Of a stretch of DNA of 64,000 nucleotides, positions 42,772 through 50,630 are shown one piece after another. Within the stretch, counting starts at the first letter, position 1. Each line of letters begins with the position of its first letter. Both the position numbers and the translations under genes were made by a program. Under the pieces are notes generated by a model. It had not been told where the DNA came from and did no database searches. It saw only the letters and a list, made by a program, of their open reading frames with translations. Source of the stretch: Mongoliitalea daihaiensis (GTDB taxonomy: Bacteria > Bacteroidota > Bacteroidia > Cytophagales > Cyclobacteriaceae); NCBI RefSeq assembly GCF_021596945.1, contig NZ_CP063779.1, forward strand, positions 375,501 to 439,500, in the 5' to 3' direction.

Positions 42772-43254
42772 ATGGTAGTCAATGAACGGCTGGATTTAAG
42801 AGGGACAATCATCATGTGGGCAATCATCCTTTTGGAGATTCCCACATTGCTCCTACTGATTGTTTTGTATGCCGTTGGTCAATTGGGGGATGATGGATGG
42901 CAAGTAATCCTTATAGTCTTTGGAATAATGCTTTCGGCATTTACCCTACTCATGAATATTCGGCTAATCCTAAGGGTAGATTCCTATGGATTAGCTTTCC
43001 AAAGCCCTCCCTTTGTCAATGGATGGAAAAAATTTAAACCAGAAGAAATTTTATCCATAGAAGTAAAGAAATCAGATGGATTAATGGATTATGGTGGACC
43101 AGGTGTGCGTTTCTCTCGTACCATAAGGGCCTATCTCTTTTACACAGACTACATCGTCATCATGCAGACAGCTCAAAAAAAGTATGTATTCAGTACACAA
43201 AAGCCAGAAGAGATACAGCACGTAATCGATGAATGGAAAAATAACAAGTTATGA
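42772..43254 (+). CDS. PH-like membrane protein, paralogue 1
   Basis: The protein has 160 aa. Two hydrophobic segments (about 14-36 and 44-64), then a soluble beta-rich domain that resembles bacterial PH-like modules (RVDSYGLAFQSPPFVNGWKK, KFKPEEILSIEVKKSDG, then KKYVFSTQKPEEIQHVIDEW). It starts 4 bp after the SPFH gene and overlaps the next gene by 4 bp (ATGA). It is a paralogue of 44581-45063: both have D-x-x-GL-x-F, the GG-x-G-x-R motif and FxxxTQKPExIxxVI. The function is unknown; the operon suggests membrane work with the SPFH protein. Confidence 0.75.
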   Translation: MVVNERLDLRGTIIMWAIILLEIPTLLLLIVLYAVGQLGDDGWQVILIVFGIMLSAFTLLMNIRLILRVDSYGLAFQSPPFVNGWKKFKPEEILSIEVKKSDGLMDYGGPGVRFSRTIRAYLFYTDYIVIMQTAQKKYVFSTQKPEEIQHVIDEWKNNKL

Positions 43255-44576
43255 AAAAACTAAGTAACTATACATTCGCATTGCTCACCTGCTTATTTGT
43301 AGGATGGAGCGGTGTTGGGCAAGCACAAACAGAACTAAAAGCACTCGCGAGAGAAATGCTGTTAGAATTGCAAAAAGGCGAAGCTGAACTATATGCCCGC
43401 TATGCTTCCGATGAACTCCTCAAAGCCGTTCCTGCCGATCAAGTTGCGGGAATCTGGAATCAACTGGAATCCCAACTGGGAAAAGCAGCTCCTGAACTTG
43501 TGGATCCTATAGAAAACAAATTGGGGGAAAATATCCAAATCATTCAACCCATCAAATTTGGAGTCATGAGTTTGGCTTTCATCAGCGTATTTAGTAAGGA
43601 AAATAAGTTAACTGGCATTGCCTTTCAACCTTTCCAAGCACAAACTTCTCCTAGTGACTCGGAGAAAAAAGCCCCTTATGATTATCCTGAAAAGTATGAG
43701 GAAGAGGACATTTCTTTTGCGTCCGGTACCTTCACCATTTCCGGCACCTTGACAACGCCCAAGCAGGCGAACACCAACACGCTTGTGGTATTCGTAAGTG
43801 GCAGCGGACCCAATGATAGGCATTCCACTGTGGGCCCAAATAAACCTCATCAGGATATGGCAAGAGGTTTAGCAGGTTTGGGGATCTCAACTTTACGCTT
43901 TGATAAACGCACCTTTTCTGCTGCCCGGCAAATCCAAGAAGAAGGCTTGGATATCACGATAGATGTAGAAGTGGTAGATGATGCGGTAGCTGCGATTGAG
44001 TTTGCTCAAAAAACAGGTAAATACACTAAAATAATCGTGCTAGGCCACAGCTTAGGTGGCATGTTCGCTCCAAGAATTGCCAGCAAAAGCCAAGTTTCAG
44101 GCATCATCATCATGGCTGGCAATTCCAGACCCTTGGAAGTGTTAATCGTAGAGCAATTTGAGAAATTATTAGATGGCAATCCATCCAAGGACCGTGTACT
44201 GGATGAATTAAAGGGAAAAGTTGCTAACCTAGATAGACTTGCCTCCGGGGATAAACTTGCTGACGATGAATTGCCCCTAGGGCAGCCCGCTGCTTATTGG
44301 AAGTCCTTGCGTGCATACGATCAGGTAGCAACAGCGCAATCATTAAGTGTTCCAATCTTACTCCTACAAGCAGAAGAAGATTATCAGGTTACTATGGATG
44401 ACTTTCATGGATGGAAACAAGCCTTACCGCAGGCAACCACTATCTCCTATCCCAATTTGGACCATTTGATGCGCCCATCCAATGGAAAAATCGGCATGGA
44501 GGCCTATGCTGATCAGGTCTTTGTTTCGGAGCAGGTAATTCAGGATATCGCAAATTGGATTATAAAAATCAAGTAA
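43251..44576 (+). CDS. Exported alpha/beta hydrolase with DUF3887-like N-domain
   Basis: The protein has 441 aa. Signal peptide (TFALLTCLFVGWSGVGQAQ), then a helical DUF3887-like domain (about 25-125, LAREMLLELQKGEAELYARY), then an alpha/beta hydrolase: VVFVSGSGPNDRHSTVGPNK (oxyanion region), nucleophile VLGHSLGGMFAPRIA (Ser about 267), Asp in LLLQAEEDYQVTMDD, His in YPNLDHLMRPS. It should act in the periplasm on an ester or peptide. It is placed inside the SPFH operon, overlapping the preceding gene by 4 bp and 4 bp before the next. Confidence 0.87.
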   Translation: MKKLSNYTFALLTCLFVGWSGVGQAQTELKALAREMLLELQKGEAELYARYASDELLKAVPADQVAGIWNQLESQLGKAAPELVDPIENKLGENIQIIQPIKFGVMSLAFISVFSKENKLTGIAFQPFQAQTSPSDSEKKAPYDYPEKYEEEDISFASGTFTISGTLTTPKQANTNTLVVFVSGSGPNDRHSTVGPNKPHQDMARGLAGLGISTLRFDKRTFSAARQIQEEGLDITIDVEVVDDAVAAIEFAQKTGKYTKIIVLGHSLGGMFAPRIASKSQVSGIIIMAGNSRPLEVLIVEQFEKLLDGNPSKDRVLDELKGKVANLDRLASGDKLADDELPLGQPAAYWKSLRAYDQVATAQSLSVPILLLQAEEDYQVTMDDFHGWKQALPQATTISYPNLDHLMRPSNGKIGMEAYADQVFVSEQVIQDIANWIIKIK

Positions 44577-44580
44577 GCAT

Positions 44581-45063
44581 ATGGCTAGATACACATTCAA
44601 CGAAACACAGCGGTTTACTCAGCTTTGGATTTGGGGGTTATTGATTTTAGTATCTGCTATCAGTATATATGGCATAGCCTCTCAACCAATGGAGGGCTGG
44701 GAGTTGGTTCCTTTGGTTGTAATTTTAGGCACTGTGCTTGGTTTATTTGCAAGTATGCAATTAAAAACCCGAATCGATGAAAGTGGCCTAACATTTAGCT
44801 TTTTTCCCTTCATAGGAGATAGAAAATACAATTTAGAAGATATCCAAAAGCTAGAACTTATTGAGTATAGTTCGATCTTCAAATTTGGAGGCTGGGGTAT
44901 CCGATACAACTTTTTCATGTGGGCCTACAATGTCAGAGGAAAGCATGGACTAGTGGTCCACTTGAAGGATAAGAAATTTCTACTCGGCACCCAAAAGCCA
45001 GAGGGAATAAAGAAAGTTATTGAGCAGTTTAGAGAATTAAAAGGAGGGGATTATGCCAGCTAA
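44581..45063 (+). CDS. PH-like membrane protein, paralogue 2
   Basis: The protein has 160 aa, the same length and layout as 42772-43254: two hydrophobic segments (about 14-32 and 40-58) and a C-terminal PH-like domain (RIDESGLTFSFFPFIGDRKY, FGGWGIRYNFFMWAYNVRG, KKFLLGTQKPEGIKKVIEQF). The pair probably arose by duplication, with the hydrolase gene now between the copies. It overlaps the Arc-type gene by 11 bp. Confidence 0.72.
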   Translation: MARYTFNETQRFTQLWIWGLLILVSAISIYGIASQPMEGWELVPLVVILGTVLGLFASMQLKTRIDESGLTFSFFPFIGDRKYNLEDIQKLELIEYSSIFKFGGWGIRYNFFMWAYNVRGKHGLVVHLKDKKFLLGTQKPEGIKKVIEQFRELKGGDYAS

Positions 45064-45238
45064 GAAACCATTTGCCCTACGATTGGACGAGAAGATGATG
45101 CAGGCTGTAGAAAAGTGGGCGGCAGATGAATTTCGCAGTACCAATGGTCAAATTGAATGGCTCATTCATGAGGCGCTTAAAAAAGCGGGGAGGTTAAAGG
45201 AGACGAAGGAAGGGGGAAGGATGAAAGATGAAGGATAA
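45053..45238 (+). CDS. Arc-type ribbon-helix-helix DNA-binding protein
   Basis: The protein has 61 aa. The first 47 residues are an Arc-like RHH domain: KKPFALRLDEKMMQAVEKWA then ADEFRSTNGQIEWLIHEALK. Residues after about 48 (RLKETKEGGRMKDEG) are encoded by the purine-rich repeat that starts here, so the tail is probably acquired. It overlaps the preceding gene by 11 bp and closes the SPFH operon. It is a candidate autorepressor of the operon, or a DNA tether for the membrane complex. Confidence 0.85.
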   Translation: MPAKKPFALRLDEKMMQAVEKWAADEFRSTNGQIEWLIHEALKKAGRLKETKEGGRMKDEG

Positions 45239-45400
45239 TGGGATGAAAAAAATGAAATATGCTTACGCGATATAAATTGATATATGCCTGCTTCGACAAG
45301 CGCAGCACAAGTATCGGCCCTATTTTTGGGGCAGGTGAAAAGGAAGATTATTCTCAAAAGATATCAAGTATTTTCAGTATAAGACACCAATGTTGCGGCC
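45195..45400 (+). repeat. Purine-rich tail and element E after the SPFH operon
   Basis: From inside the last codons of the Arc-type gene: AAGGGGGAAGGATGAAAGAT words, then element E (GAAATATGCTTACGCGATAT, ATATATGCCTGCTTCGACAA, GCGCAGCACAAGTATCGGCC, 45255-45325). It is the same order, tail then element E, as after fabG and pruA. Confidence 0.75.
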
Positions 45401-45494
45401 ATAGCGTGAACCTGCTAAGAAGGTTGCAAACACGATTCGAAAATCTCCAATTTTCTTCCTAACTTCCAGTGATTTAACTTGGCCCTGCTACTTT

Positions 45495-45974
45495 ATGAAA
45501 CATATGAAATTGATTTTAACGCTTCTTGGTTTTGTTTTTTTAGTTGCATGTGCTGAAAAAGAACCAGCATTCAATCCTCAATTAGTTGGAACTTGGGAAA
45601 TTGTCCATTTTAATGAAACCCTGAACACCAATTCCATAACTGCTTACACTTTTAACGGGGATGGCACCTATTCATGGGCATGGGCTTTCCGAAATCCAGG
45701 AGAGCGCACCAACTTTGGATATCAACTCATTTGGAATGGCACATTCCGAACCACTCAAGATCAGATTAGTTTCAGAGTAGAAGAAATGCTTGATGCACCT
45801 ATAGGTATTCCAAGCTCCTTTTTAGTTCCAAGAGAGGAGATGGTTCAAAGAAATTATACGCCTGGTGCCATCACCAATCGTCGATTTATGCTGTCTGCTG
45901 ATAGAAGTACCTTGACAATCCTTGCAGATGATGAAATGGCTAGTGATGAGGTCTACACGAGAGCTAAACGTTAA
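45495..45974 (+). CDS. Lipocalin-like lipoprotein 1
   Basis: 159 aa with a lipoprotein signal peptide (LILTLLGFVFLVACAEK, lipobox LVAC). The mature part begins with LVGTWEIVHFNETLN and continues with TAYTFNGDGTYSWAW, the usual start of the lipocalin-like 'G-x-W' fold of Bacteroidota lipoproteins. It is probably on the outer membrane or periplasmic face; the ligand is unknown. It is first of three adjacent small lipoprotein genes. Confidence 0.75.
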   Translation: MKHMKLILTLLGFVFLVACAEKEPAFNPQLVGTWEIVHFNETLNTNSITAYTFNGDGTYSWAWAFRNPGERTNFGYQLIWNGTFRTTQDQISFRVEEMLDAPIGIPSSFLVPREEMVQRNYTPGAITNRRFMLSADRSTLTILADDEMASDEVYTRAKR

Positions 45975-46017
45975 TTTATAGTAAGATCTTTGTTCAATTC
46001 TAATCTTCAATCAACCG

Positions 46018-46326
46018 ATGAAAAAAATATGGTTAATCCTACTATTGGCTGCTATTGCATGCACCAGTAATGGTATAGAGGTCAAGGTAGAAGAGATGAA
46101 AAATGATCTCGTACGTATTTCGGTTACGAACAATTCTGAGATCGATTATGCAACAATGACATTTATCATTGATTATTTAGACAAAGACAAAAGACTGCTC
46201 TTGTCAGACACCATTCCTTACCATAAACAGGATGGAAATTTTCTACCAGCCAAGAGCAATACATTCATCGTACAAAAGCCACCGCAAGGAACTCAATCTG
46301 TACAAGTAAAAATAATCAATCCATAA
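46018..46326 (+). CDS. Small lipoprotein 2
   Basis: 102 aa with signal KKIWLILLLAAIACTSNGIE (lipobox AIAC). The mature part is a single beta-sandwich-sized domain (VRISVTNNSEIDYATMTFII, AKSNTFIVQKPPQGTQSVQV) that recalls FxLYD-like domains, but I am not certain. It lies 43 bp after lipoprotein 1 and may be co-transcribed. Confidence 0.65.
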   Translation: MKKIWLILLLAAIACTSNGIEVKVEEMKNDLVRISVTNNSEIDYATMTFIIDYLDKDKRLLLSDTIPYHKQDGNFLPAKSNTFIVQKPPQGTQSVQVKIINP

Positions 46327-46423
46327 TTACTAGTTGGGAAAAGAAGAGTTATCAGGAATTTTATTTATTGAATTGAGACACTAGATGATTTGTCTCCGTC
46401 TCTATTAAAAACCCCCAACAGCT

Positions 46424-46837
46424 ATGAAAAAATGGATACTGTCACTCGCTTTTTTAATGATCTTGAGTGGATGCATGGAAAATGGGATTGAAATCCCAGA
46501 CCTCGGGGCATTCCCTATAGGTGTGTGGGAAGTTCAAAGCCAGCAAGAGGATGGTAAAACATTAAGTTCAAGATCATCGCTACCGGAAAACACTTTCGGA
46601 TATATTTTTCAACCAAACGGTCGTATGGTCAATAGGAGCATCAATGGATTCTGTGGAACTCCTCCCGTCATCACAGCAGATTTTCCTGGAACATGGACTA
46701 GAAGTGGGGATACTATCCGAGTAAACATGCGTTTCTGGGGCGGCACCATCCAAGAAGAATGGAAAATCATTCAATCCACCAACTCCACTGTCCAACTAGA
46801 AATCCTACGGTCCACCTATACCTACGACTTCGATTAG
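46424..46837 (+). CDS. Lipocalin-like lipoprotein 3
   Basis: 137 aa with signal KKWILSLAFLMILSGCMENG (lipobox LSGC). The mature part has FPIGVWEVQSQQEDGKTLSS and TWTRSGDTIRVNMRFWGGTI, similar in layout to lipoprotein 1 (G-x-W start, then strand repeats). It lies 97 bp after lipoprotein 2. Array D begins 16 bp downstream of its stop. Confidence 0.7.
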   Translation: MKKWILSLAFLMILSGCMENGIEIPDLGAFPIGVWEVQSQQEDGKTLSSRSSLPENTFGYIFQPNGRMVNRSINGFCGTPPVITADFPGTWTRSGDTIRVNMRFWGGTIQEEWKIIQSTNSTVQLEILRSTYTYDFD

Positions 46838-46853
46838 GTTGGTCCACAAAAAA

Positions 46854-47034
46854 GTTGTCCACTAATTTCACTAATTGCACGAAGGTTTTATTACCCTAAA
46901 TGCTTTTCAGCAATTTGCTTCACTGATAGAAATCTTAACTTTAAATAACTAAATCTATCCCTAAATTAAATCTACCCTCTAAACCCATTATCTTCCTCCT
47001 TTTTTTCGTGTAATCCGTGCCATTCGTGGACAAC
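46854..47034. repeat. Array D, unit 1: ~181-bp element with imperfect terminal inverted repeats
   Basis: The unit begins GTTGTCCACTAATTTCACTA and ends GTGCCATTCGTGGACAAC. The first 30 bases (46854-46883) and the reverse complement of the last 30 (47005-47034) agree at 24 of 30 positions, so it is a MITE-like inverted-repeat element. It differs from unit 3 (47692-47872) by only about three substitutions over 177 bp. Confidence 0.9.
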
Positions 47035-47076
47035 CAAAAATGCGTATTATTTACCCGAGATTGGGAAGACTTCTGC

Positions 47077-47448
47077 CTACAAAACTATTCTCTTGAATTC
47101 TAGCTTCTCGGAACCGAAGTTAATTAGAATGCCTAACTTCATACCACTAGCTTTGAGGTAATTCAAAAGTTGGGCTATATGCTCAGAATTTAATTCTGAT
47201 AAAGCTTTTATTTCTACAATAATCTCATCAAAGCAAAGAAAATCAGCATAATAGTGTGTTGGTAACAAAATGCCTTTGTAAAAAATCGGTAGCTTATGCT
47301 CTGAGATAAACGGTATCCCCGCATTTTCCAGCTCAATTTTGAAAGCCTCATGATAAACTTTTTCAGAAAATCCACAACCTAAAATATGGTGAACCTCCAT
47401 TGCGGCACCGACTATGCGGTAAGATTCGGATTTATAAATTAGACTCAT
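47077..47448 (-). CDS. GxxExxY protein
   Basis: The protein has 123 aa. It shows the family name motif at GCGFSEKVYHEAFKIELENA (G-x-x-E-x-x-Y about 26-32), preceded by YRIVGAAMEVHHILG, and followed by YADFLCFDEIIVEIKALSEL with the D...ExK of PD-(D/E)XK nuclease-like folds and LLNYLKASGMKLGILINFG. The function of the family is not established. It lies between units 1 and 2 of array D, read opposite to lipoprotein 3, with no operon partners. Confidence 0.9.
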   Translation of the reverse strand: MSLIYKSESYRIVGAAMEVHHILGCGFSEKVYHEAFKIELENAGIPFISEHKLPIFYKGILLPTHYYADFLCFDEIIVEIKALSELNSEHIAQLLNYLKASGMKLGILINFGSEKLEFKRIVL

Positions 47449-47543
47449 AGCTGACCTCCATTTTGAAACGAATTAAAAAAATAACCAAAAAACCTCCTAA
47501 TCCTACCCCCAACTTAAACGACTAATTTACATCCCTTAAAAAA

Positions 47544-48077
47544 ACAATCCACTAATTACACGAATGACACTAAGTTTTATTACCCTAAATGCTTTTCAGC
47601 AATTTGATTCATCGAGAGAAATCCTCTAAACCCATAATCTTCCTCCTATATTTTTTCGTGTAATTCGTGCCATTCGTGGACAACCCAAAAAACAGTCCAC
47701 TAATTTCACTAATTGCACGAAGGTTTTATTACCCTAAATGCTATTCAGCAATTTGCTTCACTGATAGAAATCTTAACTTCAAATAACTAAATCTATCCCT
47801 AAATTAAATTTACCCTCTAAACCCATTATCTTCCTCCTTTTTTTCGTGTAATCCGTGCCATTCGTGGACAACCTAAAAAATAGTCCACTAATTACACAAA
47901 TGACACTAAGTTTTATTACCCTAAATGCTTTTCAGCAATTTGCTTCACTGATAAAAATCTTCTAACACCCAAGAAATCTTAACTTCAAATAACTAAATCT
48001 ATCCATAAATTAAATCTACCCTCTAAACCCATAATCTTCCTCCTTTTTTTCGTGTAATCCGTGTCATTCGTGGACAT
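47544..48077. repeat. Array D, units 2-4
   Basis: Three more copies in the same orientation as unit 1: unit 2 about 47544-47684 (internally shortened), unit 3 about 47692-47872, unit 4 about 47883-48077 (slightly longer, with an extra AACACCCAAGAAATCTT block). Each starts TCCACTAATT and ends CATTCGTGGACA. The array stops 28 bp before the stop codon of the ABC permease gene. The gap 47449-47543 holds only A/T-rich sequence. Confidence 0.92.
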
Positions 48078-48104
48078 CCCAAAAATCCCCTTAGTGGAAC
48101 TCAC

Positions 48105-50630
48105 TTATCCATTGCCTCGGAGGATTTCCATCGGTGGTTTTTGGATGATTTTGGAGCCGTTGAGCCAGCCTAGGAGGACCACCAAGAAGGTAATCACCGC
48201 ATACAACACAAAAGCCTCCGTGAACGCCGCACGGAATGGCAACTGAAACACATACTTACTCAATAAAAAGGTCGCTAAGAAAGACAATAAAATCCCACTC
48301 AACGAAGCCAAAGAACCCAAGAAGAAATACTCCAAGGTATTGATAGCCGACACTGTACCGCTACTCGCCCCCAAGGTTCGTAACAGAATACTCTCCCGCA
48401 TCCGCTGATACTTACTGATAATCAAAGAACTGATCAGTACCAAAATACCCGTCAGAATAGAGAAAAAAGCCATAAACTGAATCACAAAACTAATTTTACC
48501 CAAAATCTCCTCCAAGGTCTCCACAATCGCTCCCAGATTGACCACCGATATATTTGGAAATGCACGCACAATCTCCGCCTGCACATCCGCCGACTGCCGA
48601 TCATTTTTGGTCTTGGTAATCAACACGTGGAATTTGGGTGCATTCTCTAATACCTTCTCAGGGAACAACACCAAAAAATTGGTGGATACCTGATTGAACT
48701 TTACCTCCCGGAAACTCCCTACATAAGTTTGTAATGGCCGCCCTTGTACATTAAAAACCAAGCGATCACCCAATTTGATACCCGTTCGCATGGCATAACT
48801 CTCATCCAATGACACAAATACCGTATCCCCAGGATTTTCAAAGGGACGCAATTGTCCCTTGGTCAAGCGCTCGGAATTGATCAAGGTGTCCCGATAAGTC
48901 ACCCGAAACTCCCGGTTATACAAACTTCTAGCACGTCGATCCTCATCTGGCAAGGTATCGTTCCCTTTTTTGGTCAAGCCATTGATGGACTCCAAACCCA
49001 TCGTGACAATTGGAACCCGCTGCAAAATGGGTAAATCTCGGGCTACTAACCTCCCTGCTACCTCCTCGACCTGATGATTCTGAATATCAAAAAGCAACAT
49101 ATTGGGCTGATCTTCCTTGTCTGCAAAGCGTGCCTCATCCAGCAGTTGATTTTGAACAAAAAATAAGGTACTGATCATGGCTGTGCCCAAGCCAATCGTC
49201 GCAATCAACGAAACCGTTTGATTGTTGGGTCTATACAAATTCGCTAAGGATTGACGGACGGTGTAGCGGAGGCTAATCGGTAGAAAGCGACGAATGGCCC
49301 ACATCATACCCAAAGCTACCGCAAATAAGGCCAAGAAAGCGACCACCACAAATCCCGTAAATCCTAAGGCTGCCTTCCAATCCTTCAACAAGAGAAAACT
49401 AAATCCAAAGACAAATGCGAAAATCCCCAGAATCACCAACCAACGCAGCGGGTCTTTCCCAAAACCTGTTTCTGAGGCTTCCGGACGCAGCGTGGCCATG
49501 GGCGAAACCCTCCTGATTTTGAGCAGCGGCAATAGGGCAAAGAGCACCGACACCAACATACCCGTAACCAAGCCAAAACCTATAGAAGTCCACGAAATAC
49601 TCATACTCACATCCACGGGTAGAAAATCGGCAAAGACGGTAGGCAGCAAGACCTGTAAACCCGAACCAATCAAAGCTCCCATCACAGATCCAAATAAGCC
49701 CATCAGCATGATCTGCACCAAGTAAATCCACATGGCAGTGGCGGAACTCACACCCAAACAACGTAAAACAGCTACGGAAGCTAATTTTTCCTTAACAAAA
49801 ACATTCACCGCACTGGCTACACCCACACTACCCAAAAGCAGGGCAATAAAGGCTACCAAACTCAAGAAATTGGAAAGATTCTGAAAGGAGCGACCCGTTT
49901 GTCTTCGGCGGTCTTCTACCGTATCTGCATCAACCCTATCCTCTTCCCATACCTCTTCATACATTTGGGTCAAAGCCTCTACATCATACCCTTCCTCAAA
50001 CAAATAATAACGCTGATAGCGCAGACGGCTTCCATATTGAATCAAGCCCGTGGCTTCACCATACTCCATGGGTATATATACCGCTGGTGCAACGGTCGCC
50101 GTGATGCCTGTTTGGCCGGGTACTTTTTGCAATTCACCCTCGATGACAAAGGTCAACTCCCCTACTTTGATGGAATCTCCAACAGTAGCATTGAACTGGG
50201 CCATCAGCAACTTTTCTACCAAAGCTTTGCGTCCACCTTGACGGAAGGTGCGCTCTGCTTCCACCGGCATAGTTTCTAGAGTCCCATAAAAAGGGAAATC
50301 TCCTTCCAACAAGCGTACTTGAGTCAAGCGACTTTCACCTGTAGCAGGAAAAGCAACCATGCTTGCAAAGTTGATTTCATTGGACTGAGCCAATGCCAGT
50401 GAGTCTGTGGGCTGCTTACCCAAAGGTTTGTTATTGTTAAGCACCAAATCCGCCCCAACCAATTCCTTGGATTGATTTTCTATGTCCTTCTTCAGGTTTT
50501 CGCCAAAGGAATGAATGCCGACCAACGCAGCAATGCCTACGATCATGGACGCTACAAATAATAAGAGCCTCGAGAAATTCTTCCGAAAATCCCGTAGAGC
50601 CATGGTCAGTACCCAACGGAAATCAAACAT
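48105..50630 (-). CDS. YbbP-type ABC transporter permease (FtsX superfamily)
   Basis: 841 aa from the ATG at 50630 (MFDFRWVLTMALRDFRKNFS); the longer reading from 50699 would lie within the ATPase gene. It has the large two-module FtsX layout of YbbP/LolC-like permeases: an N-terminal TM (LLLFVASMIVGIAALVGIHS), a periplasmic domain, TM clusters near 270-400, a second module with TM cluster near 420-520, another periplasmic domain, and C-terminal TMs near 725-830. It overlaps the ATPase gene by 8 bp. Together they probably export or remodel envelope lipids, or support a periplasmic esterase. Confidence 0.92.
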   Translation of the reverse strand: MFDFRWVLTMALRDFRKNFSRLLLFVASMIVGIAALVGIHSFGENLKKDIENQSKELVGADLVLNNNKPLGKQPTDSLALAQSNEINFASMVAFPATGESRLTQVRLLEGDFPFYGTLETMPVEAERTFRQGGRKALVEKLLMAQFNATVGDSIKVGELTFVIEGELQKVPGQTGITATVAPAVYIPMEYGEATGLIQYGSRLRYQRYYLFEEGYDVEALTQMYEEVWEEDRVDADTVEDRRRQTGRSFQNLSNFLSLVAFIALLLGSVGVASAVNVFVKEKLASVAVLRCLGVSSATAMWIYLVQIMLMGLFGSVMGALIGSGLQVLLPTVFADFLPVDVSMSISWTSIGFGLVTGMLVSVLFALLPLLKIRRVSPMATLRPEASETGFGKDPLRWLVILGIFAFVFGFSFLLLKDWKAALGFTGFVVVAFLALFAVALGMMWAIRRFLPISLRYTVRQSLANLYRPNNQTVSLIATIGLGTAMISTLFFVQNQLLDEARFADKEDQPNMLLFDIQNHQVEEVAGRLVARDLPILQRVPIVTMGLESINGLTKKGNDTLPDEDRRARSLYNREFRVTYRDTLINSERLTKGQLRPFENPGDTVFVSLDESYAMRTGIKLGDRLVFNVQGRPLQTYVGSFREVKFNQVSTNFLVLFPEKVLENAPKFHVLITKTKNDRQSADVQAEIVRAFPNISVVNLGAIVETLEEILGKISFVIQFMAFFSILTGILVLISSLIISKYQRMRESILLRTLGASSGTVSAINTLEYFFLGSLASLSGILLSFLATFLLSKYVFQLPFRAAFTEAFVLYAVITFLVVLLGWLNGSKIIQKPPMEILRGNG

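Noticed and set aside
46841-48080. Classical insertion sequence with transposase
   Set aside because: The ~180-bp units have inverted ends but encode nothing, and the enclosed gene is a GxxExxY protein, not a recognised transposase. They are therefore described as a repeat array.
49294-49725. 143-codon ORF antisense to the ABC permease
   Set aside because: It is a Lys/Pro/Thr-rich shadow of TM-coding sequence on the other strand; the permease frame is well supported.
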